A stretch of 52,276 bases of DNA, taken from the NCBI GenBank assembly GCA_027946555.1, contig JAPEVC010000242.1, positions 1 through 52,276 of the forward strand, in the 5' to 3' direction. The translations under genes were made by a program, and so were the position numbers. Below, in pieces: positions 10,511 to 20,624 of this stretch (its first letter is position 1; each line of letters opens with the position of its first letter). This DNA is from Gnomoniopsis sp. IMI 355080 (taxonomy: Eukaryota; Ascomycota; Sordariomycetes; Diaporthales; Gnomoniaceae). Below the pieces are notes generated by a model. It worked only from the letters and a program-made list of their open reading frames with translations, did no database searches and was not told where the DNA came from.

Positions 10511-12805
10511 TTACCATGCCATAGCGTCTGAATCGTCGTCCAGATCACGGTCCGAGGTCCACTCGGCATCATTAGATCCAGATGACTGCTCGTCCAGAAA
10601 GTCTTCTGCACCCCACTGAAACTCGCGTGGCTTCTGGTTGTCGAACCGGATGTTCACAACATCGCACAGTCCGTGAATGAAACAATCGTCTTCTGCGGCC
10701 GGAGTCGGTGATGCTGGCGGACTCGACAAAGGCGACGGGTCCTCCTGCTGGTGTTCTCCCTGGCTGCTGGATGCCTCCAAATCGAGGTCCTCATCGGTGT
10801 CAGGATCGCGGTACGAGATGTTGGCGCGCTTAGAATGCCTCAGGTCTCGCCTGGTAGTAGTGGCAGAGGAGCGTTTGCGCTTGCTGGCGACGGGTGGTGG
10901 GACCGGAGTGAACACCTGAGGGGCAGAACGAGCGCGAGTACTGCGCCGAGGGGAGGAGGTCTCAACGTCATCTGCCGCCTTGACAGGCTGCACGTGCTTT
11001 TCAGCAGATTGTCCAGCATCAGAGAGCGGCCATTGGACAAGGGAGTGGTAGGGCCGAGGCTTCTTCGTCTTATGCAGGAAGATCTTCTTCAACTTTCTCA
11101 CCCACTTGTCGCGGAACTCAGACCGCTGTCGCCAAGGTACATCCAACATAGCCTTGACAGCAAGGTGCCTCAGATGAGGCAGATGAGGTGCTTGGTCGAC
11201 AAAGCTTTGAAAGAACATCTCAGCCGTCTCTGCGTCCCACTTGGCGAGCTGTTCAAGCTCGATGGCCTCAATTTTCTTGGGCCAGACAGGCACGTCATCG
11301 ACGGTGAGGAGTTTATCATATATGGGACCGGAGTTGTTGTAAAACTCGAGGTGGCTATAGGTGAGCAGGTCCATGGATAGCTCACGTAGCTCAGGGCAAT
11401 GCCCGCCCAGCAAGGGCAGGAACGACAGGCTTAGAGACTGGTTGTTGTGCAGTGTAAGTTGGCGGAGGGTGCGTCCATGAGTGATCAGATATTCGGACAA
11501 CATATCGGCCGTCACCTCCCAGCAGTTGACAATCTCGAGGTGTTCGATGGTCTTGGGTAACAGAGAGAGGAACTGTCCATCTACCACTGTTGAGGACTCC
11601 AGGACCAGGTGTTTTAGATTCGCCACAGAAGACAATGATGCTGCAACCAGGTTGATGTAGTCCTTGTCCTTTTCGAAGAGGGCATGGTAATTAGAATCCT
11701 TGCCCTTGTGCTCTTTGAGTGAAGGAACTTGAAAATTGACAAAGGCCAGCTTGCGAAGCTGGGAAAAGGTAGTCCAGCCATGGATCTGCTGCAGGTCCTC
11801 AATAAGGCTTGGCGTCATCAGCCTTGCGCTCCAAGTCCAAGATTTGAGGCGAAGCGCACCCTCCGCATCGCCGGCAGCTCGGAGTGCATCAACCAACTCG
11901 GGGCTGTAGGTCCATTTCTTGGTCTTCCAGTCAAGCTTACGATATGGTGGTAGGTCAAAATCGTGGAACAGTTCGACGTAGGACAGGCGGGGCAGAGACA
12001 AGATGAGCTCTGCAATGTCGAAATTCGGGTTCTGCGAGTGCGGCAGGGAGGATACCTCGACGACTAGAGACTCTACCATCGTTCTCCTGTGGTCCAATCG
12101 AGCCAGGGCAGCCTCGGGCTCGGAAGCGAGGTGGCGGATCAGATTAGCGTACTTATTGCCGACATTCATAGATATGAGCTGTGGCATGGCAGACTTGTAC
12201 AGAGCTTTGAGGGCTGGGTCTAAGAAGGCCTTGCAGGTCAAGCCAGCAGAGAGGAGCCAGTGGACATTGGCCTTATTGTCAAGTGGATAGGAAGCAAATT
12301 CGAAGACTTGGACCAGAATGGTCCATTCTAGATGTTGCCATGGAGGAGTAATGCCAGAAGAGGGCAGTTCGGGCTGTTGGCGGCTCTTTTTGGGAGGGCT
12401 CTTGAATACAGAGCCGGCCCTCTTCTTCCGGGGCGTGGAAGGCCCACGCCGGATTGGACGGTTTGATCTGGTAGAACGGGTTGAGCGGGCAGTAGAGGAG
12501 CGGGCTTGGGCTTGTTCAAGTGAGTTCTGCGCAGGAAGGTGACGTTGTCGGCGATCTCTCGTGGAGGCAACCGTGTGGGCAACAGGGCGGTGTGAGTGGC
12601 GGGAGGACCTTGTAAAAGTGTCATGGTCAGACCAGTCGTCGTTGGAGTCTTGGTCGCTGGAGGAATGGCCCAGAGGGTCGTCAAAGTCATAGCTAGGTCG
12701 CTGCCGCGTGCTGCGGCTCCGTGTGACGCGACCGGGCCCGGTGGCATGGGGCAATTCGGCTGCAATTCTGCGGGGGTTGCGCCGCAGAGGCGTTGGGTGA
12801 TTCAT
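10511..12805 (-). CDS. F-box-like, leucine-rich-repeat-like protein
   Basis: Probably a substrate adaptor of an SCF (Skp1-cullin-F-box) ubiquitin ligase; the target is unknown. The uninterrupted frame encodes 764 aa. The N-terminus (1-150) is basic, Ser/Arg-rich and probably disordered. An F-box-like segment starts near residue 155 (LEWTILVQVFEFASYP). It is followed to about residue 600 by irregular leucine-rich repeats (for example LKHLVLESSTVVDGQFLSLL and IEHLEIVNCWEVTADMLSEY). The tail (about 620-764) is Ser/Pro-rich and acidic and ends in DDDSDAMAW. The start is the first ATG of the frame, MNHPTPLRRN. The stop codon sits inside a good splice donor (tggtaagttc), so the last residues could change if a 3' intron is used. 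The family call rests on pattern, not a characterised orthologue. Confidence 0.7.
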   Translation of the reverse strand: MNHPTPLRRNPRRIAAELPHATGPGRVTRSRSTRQRPSYDFDDPLGHSSSDQDSNDDWSDHDTFTRSSRHSHRPVAHTVASTRDRRQRHLPAQNSLEQAQARSSTARSTRSTRSNRPIRRGPSTPRKKRAGSVFKSPPKKSRQQPELPSSGITPPWQHLEWTILVQVFEFASYPLDNKANVHWLLSAGLTCKAFLDPALKALYKSAMPQLISMNVGNKYANLIRHLASEPEAALARLDHRRTMVESLVVEVSSLPHSQNPNFDIAELILSLPRLSYVELFHDFDLPPYRKLDWKTKKWTYSPELVDALRAAGDAEGALRLKSWTWSARLMTPSLIEDLQQIHGWTTFSQLRKLAFVNFQVPSLKEHKGKDSNYHALFEKDKDYINLVAASLSSVANLKHLVLESSTVVDGQFLSLLPKTIEHLEIVNCWEVTADMLSEYLITHGRTLRQLTLHNNQSLSLSFLPLLGGHCPELRELSMDLLTYSHLEFYNNSGPIYDKLLTVDDVPVWPKKIEAIELEQLAKWDAETAEMFFQSFVDQAPHLPHLRHLAVKAMLDVPWRQRSEFRDKWVRKLKKIFLHKTKKPRPYHSLVQWPLSDAGQSAEKHVQPVKAADDVETSSPRRSTRARSAPQVFTPVPPPVASKRKRSSATTTRRDLRHSKRANISYRDPDTDEDLDLEASSSQGEHQQEDPSPLSSPPASPTPAAEDDCFIHGLCDVVNIRFDNQKPREFQWGAEDFLDEQSSGSNDAEWTSDRDLDDDSDAMAW

Positions 12806-14997
12806 TTTGGATCAAGCAGTGCCGGATCGTCACATTGGAAATGGGGTTTAGGTAAGAAGGTGGACTGCCAAAACGGTGAGAGACGATGAGAAGCTGATGA
12901 GAAGCTGATGAGAACAATATGGGCGGGAGCCGGTACTGGAAGCGACAGTGAAAGTCGTAAAGTGAGGGATGTACTGTACAGTACAAGGCCGAGGTGAGTC
13001 GGAATGCCCGGGCAGCCGACCCCGGAGACTTGCAGCAGTGCAGATGCGATGTAGAGTTGGACGACTGGAATTGTTAGATACCTTATCCAGTCAGCCTGGG
13101 CTTGCAAAGTTGCCTACCTCAGGTGGTGAGGAAGGGGCTCCAGTTGCAGCCAAGTCTTTGCCCGCCGACGGAGGACTACCCGGGTAATAGTACTGTACCA
13201 GGGAATTCACGCTATTTTCCGGGCCGTCACTTGGTCCGTGCACCGGCATGGTCTACTCACGGTATAGTACATAGTACCTGGGTACAGTAGGTAGGCACAG
13301 TATATTCACTTCACAACCTCATCCTCCTAAAAGTAAATGTCCGAAAGGAGCTCGACTTGGGAGACGGCGGCATATTAAGACCATGCACGAGTGATACCTG
13401 CCCACCTCAGCAGACGCCAAAATTGGCGGTAGAACCCGAGATGCATACAAAGATGATTGATCCCTTGTCCTGCCGCATCGGATGTCTGCACAGGGAGTAC
13501 GGAATATATACAGTAGTAGATATATAAGTAGGGTCCCTAGGTAATACCCAGGTACAAACAGGTAAAGGATTGCTGCCGATCCCATTCCGGGGTCCATAGG
13601 GTGAAGGCTCTAGGCGATTGACATGACACAGTCTCGTTGACATAGTCGGACAGCCTGGGGCTTTGGTAGTCATCCAAGAGTGGATGAGTGAAGGTCTTCT
13701 TAATTAATAAAGGTAGCGGTTGCTATTCTGTGGAAACAGTGCGCAAAGTGAGAAAAGCCCGGGAGGGACTTGCATTAGATATCCATGCCTTGAGAGATAG
13801 CCAGGTAGGCCGAATGGTGTGAGATTGTAGATTATACTTCGCGCTATGGTACTTTGTACTGTCGTATTCCGGCGGCTGGCGGCTGAGAGAGAAAGAGAGA
13901 GGGAGAGGGAAGCCGGTCAGAGGTCGCTCTGACAACTACTGTCTTTTTCTAGAATCCACCCACATGCACTAGTTTCCCTTCACTTTCGACTGACCTCCAG
14001 GTCCAGATAGGCATCAGGTTCTGGTCTCCTTACCCCAACTCAACTCGGCTCGACTGCCCTATCGCCTGCAGCTTGTCTTCTTCCCCTCCATCTCCCTCCA
14101 CCTTGCTGGAATCTGCGCCACAGCTGAGTCGCAAGGCGCATCCCTCTACTTTCGGAAGATAATGCTGAGTGGAGTTGCCAAGGTGAACTACAGTGTCCCG
14201 AGCACAGTAAGGATGTACACAGCAAAGCAGCAGAAGCGCATTCGATAGTGGAGACAGTGGATAGGCGCGCTCCGTGCCCACGGCCCGACGTTTGGTGCTG
14301 GCGCTGCCCGGTGCTGCTCGACACGTCCCGTCCTGGTCCCGCGCTGATGACATGATACACCCAGCTTCCTCACTACAACGTCGTCTACTACCATCTACCT
14401 ACCTGAGCGCGACACAACATCCTTACCAACAATATACACTCCAGCCCTATACATCCTACATCCTCTTGGGCATAGTCGGCGCACATTCTTCCCCCATCCC
14501 TCAGTCAAGGTAAGATTCCCCCATTTCCCCATTGTCTGCTTGGGTCGGAACTCGACAAGGTCCCACAGTCTCTATCTTTACCTGACCCAACCTATCTGTC
14601 GGCGCAATCCCGCCCATCGCATTACTCACAATCACAAACAAGCCGACGTCCTTTTCAACGCCATTCTTCCTCTACCTGCCTATTTATTGTCCCATCCACT
14701 CTCACATCATTCTACGTCGATCGAATCTGATCCATCTATTGTTATAGAGAGATTACCAGCCATCTCCCCGTTCAATCCGTCGTCCTATCAGTGCCCACCT
14801 GGTCCTCATGCCTTTCTAGAGGCCACGCTCCCTGCGACAATCCGCAAACATCGCTCAACATCGCAACGCGTTTCGCGACTGTCACATACCGGCGTGTTCA
14901 CCTCCCTCCATCGTCCACTCCGATTGCGCACCAGACTACCTCCAGTTGTCGAGGGCTGCGATTGCCGCGACCTGACGTTCATGAAGAACACCGCAAG
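12806..14997. promoter_or_regulatory. Divergent promoter region of the F-box gene and the 15 kb gene
   Basis: 2.2 kb lie between two divergently transcribed starts. There are several near-copies of the TACCTAGGTA palindrome (around 13270-13300 and 13533-13550), a GA-rich purine tract (about 13885-13912), and a long CT-rich leader (about 14380-14970) before the + gene. A gtaaga donor at 14510 suggests a 5' UTR intron. Short open frames in the leader lack support. No separate gene is visible. Confidence 0.5.
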
Positions 14998-17231
14998 ATG
15001 GAGGAAGCGGCGGATAGAATCAGATCCGTCGTCAAGAATCTCCTGCCCGAGCGTCCGCACCACTTGTCGCTCTTCCCAGATCGCAAATACCAAGTCCCGC
15101 CCAACTTCTGGCAACATCAGTCCCCCTTGCAATATTCAACCTTCATTTCAGACGCCGACCGGGGCGTCCTCCTAACCAGACCCTACTTCGACATTTGCGA
15201 CGAGCCCGAACCGGAATCTACACCTCTTGGCGCCGTCCGAGCCGGACCCAAAAAGGCCCTCAATAAGATGTCCTTCAAGGACTACAAGAAGCAGAAAGAA
15301 AAGGCTTCCACCTCTCCTACAGAGAACGGCGTTCCTGGGAAACCTGATAAGTATCGCACAGACGTTGCCATGAAGCTCGACAGAGAGAATGTGCGCAAAG
15401 AGTTGGACAGACCTGGGGCACAGCGGGATACCAAGGCGCAAGAAACTCGGGTAAATGGGGACATAGAGAGGTATGCGCAGGCTCGCCGTTGCGACAGTCT
15501 TGTCGGCTGCATCTGTACTGACCCGGTCTCAGATCTAAGAGCTCCAGTTCCAAGCCCTTTGCGAGAGACGCGTCGAGCCCATCAGACAGCAAGAAACGGC
15601 CATTGGAGCCAGACGATGGTTACCGGCAACACAAAAAATCAAAACCAAGTGAGAGTCTGTCCGTCAAGATGCCACGACCCGAGACCCCGCGCAGTCGAGA
15701 ACAGAACGCGATACACGATAGGACTTTCGGCCGGGAAGGCAGATCAGGGGCTTCTCAGTCGACTCCCGGCGCTCGCGCTACTACGGGAAGCTCCAGAGAG
15801 AGAGATCGCGCAGTGTCGCCTCGGGTGACGATTCAGGGCGTCAAAAGCCACAACTCTCTGCCTAAGAAGACAGAGACGTCCAGCAAGCACCTGGTCCCTC
15901 CGCTATTATCACCTCTTCGTCACCCAGCCATCGATGACGAATTGGAACCAAACAGTCCGCGAAAGAGGCCAAAGGAGAGTCTCGCAAGCGGCAAGATACA
16001 GACCAAGACGCCCAAATCAGATGTCACACTCAAGAGACCAAAGCCTACTATACCCGATCTACCTGCACTTCTCTCGCCCACTCTCCCTGCACTGGTGGAA
16101 GACGAGTTGGAACGATTTGAAAAGGCGCCGTATAAAGGCGAGTCAAGTCAGCCCACATGTCAGAACCCAGAGACCTTCAAAAGCGCGCGCAAATCACAGA
16201 TTCGGGAGATAGCCGAAGACGAGCATCACCCAAGGAGGTACATGGTCACTCTCAAGATCAAGAAACCCCTCCGAGGGACAGTAAAGCGACTCCTTGCGCT
16301 GCCGTCGAAGGCCAAAAAAGAGAGATCTACAAGTGTCGATAATACGCCCCCGCCTGCGAAGAAGCGACCACGAATGGCCGAGAGTACCATCGACGCTACG
16401 CCTGCGTTACCGGCAAGGCGTTCCAAGATTATCGAAGCGCCTGCCACCAAAGCGCCCGCACCATATACACCCCCCAACCCTCCCGCAGCCTCATCCCTCC
16501 CAGGCAGCTCTCATACGCAAACTCCCAGTGGACGAGTAGCCGCAACACCTATAGCTGGTGAAGTAGCGTCTTCTGGTCGGCCCGGGGTGTCCAAGGACCT
16601 TCTTATGCGTCGTCAGGGCGAGCTAGCCACGATGGGGAGAAAGTTGAAGCGCGAGCGCGACAGAGAGAAGCAGGAGCGAGAGAAGGAAAAACAGAAACAG
16701 CCCAATGGGGCGCCACCCAATGGAGATCGGATGACCGCTGATGAGTACCGACCTGCCATGATGACGATGGAGATGATACTTGCCTACTTTATCGCGTTCA
16801 GGTCCGGTAACCAGGCATCTGAGCTGAGCAGAGTGCCTGCTGATGAGAAAGCTTGGGTCACCCTTGAAGCCCATCTGGGAGAGCTCAAGCGGATGACGTC
16901 GCACTCACTCCCCTTATACACGCTGGCCGCCCAATTGAATGGTATACTCATCAATGAGATACTACGGGCGTGCTCGACCCATGGCACGTTGTCCGCACTG
17001 GACGACTCTAGCCAGAAAGCGCTTATGCGCAACTTGAGCAATCAATACCGGGTCTGGCCTGAGGTGGAGAAGCTCCGCGGCAGACTGACGGATGAGCGGC
17101 TGAAGACACCTGCTATGGGACCATGGACGTCAGCTTACAAAGCAGTTGCCGACACTTTGTTTGTTATGGCCCGCATCGCAGAACGCGAAAACGTCAGTTG
17201 GCGCGCAGAGGTGGTAGCGCCGAAAGAGTGA
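14998..17231 (+). CDS. Unrecognised nuclear-type protein, disordered with helical C-terminal domain; AFF/Ebp1-like scaffold possible
   Basis: Exons 14998-15470 and 15533-17231 encode 723 aa; the 62-nt intron (gtatgc, branch ctgac, cag) restores one frame exactly. The frame is open further 5', but residues before ATG 14998 (MEEAADRIRSVVKNLLPERP) look like translated leader. I do not firmly recognise the protein. The first 120 residues carry an aromatic, proline-containing segment and the basic stretch NKMSFKDYKKQKEK (near 91). The middle is Ser/Pro/Lys-rich with two copies of a motif, LVPPLLSPLRHPAIDDELE (about 277) and LPALLSPTLPALVEDELE (about 333). A charged K/R/E run precedes a predicted all-helical domain (about 558-715). 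A disordered scaffold followed by a helical C-terminal domain resembles AFF-family elongation scaffolds such as S. pombe Ebp1. That assignment is inference only. Confidence 0.6.
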
Positions 17232-17997
17232 CTATCCCAAGGTTGAGAGGGAGGAAAGGAGGTCCTACGGAGCATGAAGCACAAAGCGCATTATGGGTTT
17301 CGCGCCAATTCTATGACGAATTGCTGCAAGTTATGATAGGAACGGCGCACCACATAATGAGGGTAGCCCAGTTTGGCGGGAGGGGCCAGTCGGCGAGTAG
17401 AAGAATGACTGGAATATGGCTGTTGGTCAGAGCTAGAATATTCCGACCAAAGCTGATGGACAGGGTGTGTGTGTGTCCTGCTGGCTCTGTAACAAAGGAC
17501 GTCCGCGTCTCTCCACGAAATTCAGGTAATCCATACCCCGTCTTGGTGGTCTTTTCCGTGGTGAGTTACACCGATCCTAGGTTGTAAACGGAACATTGTA
17601 CAGTGCTGCTATAAAAAGCAGAGCGTACTACTTTTATACCCACATAGGAGGCCGGGAGGTAGGCACAGTATCAAAGGTACCTAGGTAGGTATTCAGCAGT
17701 CCAGGTGTACTTGGCGCCCGAAGAAAAAGGCGCCCCACATGCATTTGACGTAATTCGAGCGAGCGAGCTCGAGGTGTCTTCATGGGTCAGGGATCGCTAG
17801 AGCTCCCCACATGCGGTCATCCAGTGCTGGGATGTCAATCCCGCAGAAATAAGCTTCAATGTCCCGCTGTAGGGCTGCATCCGCCTGAAATTCGGGAATC
17901 TCTCCCAACGGAATCCTCTCAACGCCACCCAACCTCTTCTCCGCACCAACGACTTTTGGTAACCTCTTAACCTCTCAGACGACCTAATTGCCACACC
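17232..17997. other. Intergenic, promoter of lin1
   Basis: 766 nt hold the 3' end of the upstream gene and the lin1 promoter. Visible are a (GT)6 tract near 17464, a TATA-like tataaaaa near 17610, a TACCTAGGTA palindrome at 17678-17687, a GAGC-rich stretch near 17757-17774, and a CT-rich leader just before the start codon. Confidence 0.5.
17678..17687. repeat. TACCTAGGTA palindrome, copy 4
   Basis: A perfect palindrome about 310 nt upstream of the lin1 start codon, extended by a further GGTA. Confidence 0.8.
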
Positions 17998-19491
17998 ATG
18001 TCCTCCCGCTTCTCCGCCGCGCGTCCCAAACGCGCCGGTGAATCCTTTGCGCGTACGCATCATGGAGACAACCCCGACGGCCAGCCCTCCTCCTCCAAGA
18101 AAGTCAAGTTCGACGTGCGCAACCCTTCGGCGCTCGCGCCTGGCCGCGAAGACGACGATGAAGACGACGACGCGGTCCTTGAGGCCGATGTTATTGGCAA
18201 GGGCGCCGGCGGAACGAAGCGTGGCGCCGTCAATATAGATGGCTACGATAGCGACTCGGACAATGAAACATTCAAGGACCGTGCTGCAGCGAGGAAATCA
18301 CAGGGCAAGGCCAAGGGTAAGACCGGCGCTGGCGGGTACAACGACCAAGATGTCGGCGATGTTGAGATCGATATCGCTGATCAACTGGACAACTACGACA
18401 AGAACTTGCGAAATGGGGGACAAGACGGCAAGATGGATGATGACGAGGACGAGGACATGTTTGCCGAGGGTGATCCGGATGAGGACGAAAATCACGACCC
18501 GGCGGCACCTAAGACGACCACCCGCGCATCGAACGGCAAGGAGGTTCGCTTCTTGGATGCGGACCAGATCGAAGGCCAGGAACAGGCAAGCAAATCCGGC
18601 GGGATCGTCAAGTTATTCGAGGATCATTCCGAAAGCAGTGATGACGAGGAGGACCTAGAATTGGCCATACAGGAAGAGGGCGTTGATGAGGAGGTCGGCA
18701 TGGGCGGTTTGAAGAAAAATGCGCCAAAGATCGACGCGTTCAACATGAAAAATGAACAGCAAGAGGGCGCGTTCGACGAGGCCGGGAATTTCATCCGAAA
18801 GGCTGTCGATCCGGATGCCGTGCATGATCGCTGGCTGGAAGGCGTGAGCAAGAAGGAAATGAAAAGGGCAGCTGAGGCACATGAGAAACGTGAAGCGGAA
18901 CGGAGGAGGCAGAGAAAGGAGGACGATAGTGTGGCTACGGAAGATCTACTGAAAAGGTTGGTAATGTGTCTTGACAAGGGAGAGACACCGATCGAGGCGT
19001 TGGCGCGGCTCGGGAAGGGCAGAGCAAAAGAGAAGAAGGTACCGAAGTGGAAGCTGAAGAAGCAGGAGAAGAAGAGTGGTGACGGGGAGACCATGGACAT
19101 CGATCAAGCCAAGGAGTCGGAGGATCCCGCACAAATCAAGATCAAGGAAGGAATCGATGCGATTACCGAAGCGGCGGACAAGCTACTGGGAAGGGAGTTC
19201 ACAGACATATACGAGACGGAGAGGGAGATGTTGATCAGGGATTGGCAGACGGAGGCTGGTGAGCGATGGGCAGAGCCAGTCATTGCGGAAACCAACTCCG
19301 CAGAGCTGGCCGCCGCCTCGAGTGGCAAGATGTGGGAGTACAGATGGATCGATGGACGGGACGGAGACAATATACAGGGCCCATACGATGGTCCAACGAT
19401 GAGGGCATGGCAGGATGCGGGCTATTTCGACGGCGTGGAGTTTCGTGCTGTGGGTGAAGACAGCTGGGATCGAGTAGCTACCTTCACGTGA
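17998..19491 (+). CDS. lin1: U5 snRNP-associated GYF-domain protein Lin1/CD2BP2
   Basis: Human CD2BP2 (U5-52K) and yeast Lin1 bind the U5 snRNP protein Dib1/Prp6 region and leave before the active spliceosome forms. The frame encodes 497 aa without introns. The N-terminus is basic (MSSRFSAARPKRAGESFART), then follow long Asp/Glu-rich stretches and a Lys/Glu-rich helical middle. A C-terminal GYF domain lies at about 444-495. It shows the signature W-x-Y (MWEYRW), then GPY-x4-M-x2-W (QGPYDGPTMRAWQDAGYF), which binds proline-rich peptides. The length exceeds human CD2BP2 (341 aa) through low-complexity acidic sequence. Start ATG follows a CT-rich leader directly. Together with Cus1 it is the second spliceosome factor in the window. 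Confidence 0.92.
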   Translation: MSSRFSAARPKRAGESFARTHHGDNPDGQPSSSKKVKFDVRNPSALAPGREDDDEDDDAVLEADVIGKGAGGTKRGAVNIDGYDSDSDNETFKDRAAARKSQGKAKGKTGAGGYNDQDVGDVEIDIADQLDNYDKNLRNGGQDGKMDDDEDEDMFAEGDPDEDENHDPAAPKTTTRASNGKEVRFLDADQIEGQEQASKSGGIVKLFEDHSESSDDEEDLELAIQEEGVDEEVGMGGLKKNAPKIDAFNMKNEQQEGAFDEAGNFIRKAVDPDAVHDRWLEGVSKKEMKRAAEAHEKREAERRRQRKEDDSVATEDLLKRLVMCLDKGETPIEALARLGKGRAKEKKVPKWKLKKQEKKSGDGETMDIDQAKESEDPAQIKIKEGIDAITEAADKLLGREFTDIYETEREMLIRDWQTEAGERWAEPVIAETNSAELAAASSGKMWEYRWIDGRDGDNIQGPYDGPTMRAWQDAGYFDGVEFRAVGEDSWDRVATFT

Positions 19492-20624
19492 AGAAAATAG
19501 ATACCCCAATGCCTGCGAAGGCTACACCTTGAGAAACCTCTGACTTGTTTTAATAAGATCTTTCAAGAGCTCAAGGCGCGTTTATCTGCCGTCAGTGCCT
19601 TGTCCCTTCGCTTCCGTGGTGGGTTGTCCATCTGATTGTATGAGCTTGTGTGGCACCTTTGTGCACATATGTTCCGACTACTTTGATAGGTGCAGTAAAG
19701 TAGAGGCTTCAACGATCTATAGCGCATCGACCTTCAACGAGCGTCAGCGGATGAGTCGATGACAACATTGTCATGCTGTTCATCACTGATCAGGGTCAAT
19801 AGCGTGGCCGAATTGCCATCAGCAAGGACACGAATACTTGAGCATATTGGGTAGAATCTGCGATATATGAGTGTTCTTGCCCTTTAACTTACTCACACCA
19901 GGACAATATTGCCTGAAATCCAATGCACTGACATGCATACAGATGACGCCAGAGAAGTGGCAATATTGTATCGGAGTACTACTCTGACCTGCGATCCACG
20001 CGGAGTCACGCTGGCAACGTCGACCGCGGCGCTGTATGCATGAGTGTGACCGTTGGCGGCAATCGTGCGGCACCAGCAACGACCAGTGCACAAATTACCT
20101 CGCCCAAATCAGGCATTAGAGCCGTGATCGAACTTTCTTTTATTTTGACCACTTTGAGTGAATTTGGTGAAGAATTCGAAAGCGCGATGCCAACATTGGA
20201 TCGAATCGGATCGATATGTCTCGCAAGGGTTCCCGTGCCAACAAATGTTTCTTCAAAATTTGAGGCCAACCTTTGTGGGTTAGATGCCTCCGAATGAATG
20301 CGTGCACTTTCAGTGTTTGGGCAAGTAGTGAGGCATGTTCCGATATAGTATTTGAATGGGACATCGGGGACATAGGCGGGATTTAGTAGCTTGCTGTGTA
20401 TCAAGTATATGCTTCTCAGTGCTAAGGAGTGTCTCGCAGTCGAGTTTCAGCAATGTTCTTGAATGAAGCTTAATGGCTTCTGTAAACGTCACGACTAAAT
20501 CACTTGTCATTCAAATATAACGCCTGTTGACAGCTAGTCTGCTGGAAAATGTTTCGTCTCTTTTACTGGCCTGTACCTAGAACCCACCGGAGTTCTCCAC
20601 ATAGATGACTTCAGCCTCGGCCTC
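19492..20624. other. Gene-free interval between convergent lin1 and dioxygenase genes
   Basis: 1.1 kb between two 3' ends. Overlapping open frames on both strands at about 20006-20404 have no recognised domain. A gttttaataa motif near 19545 may serve lin1 polyadenylation. Nothing else is visible. Confidence 0.5.

Noticed and set aside
10751..11380. 209-codon open frame antisense to the F-box gene
   Set aside because: It overlaps a frame with better composition and a recognisable domain, and has no motif itself.
14791..14997. Upstream extension of the 15 kb gene to an earlier Met
   Set aside because: The extra 69 residues are CT-rich leader translated into Ser/Pro/Thr/Arg and end just before a better start codon.
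20006..20404. Overlapping frames on both strands between lin1 and the dioxygenase, as a possible decayed gene
   Set aside because: No family resemblance that I can name and no splice extension.
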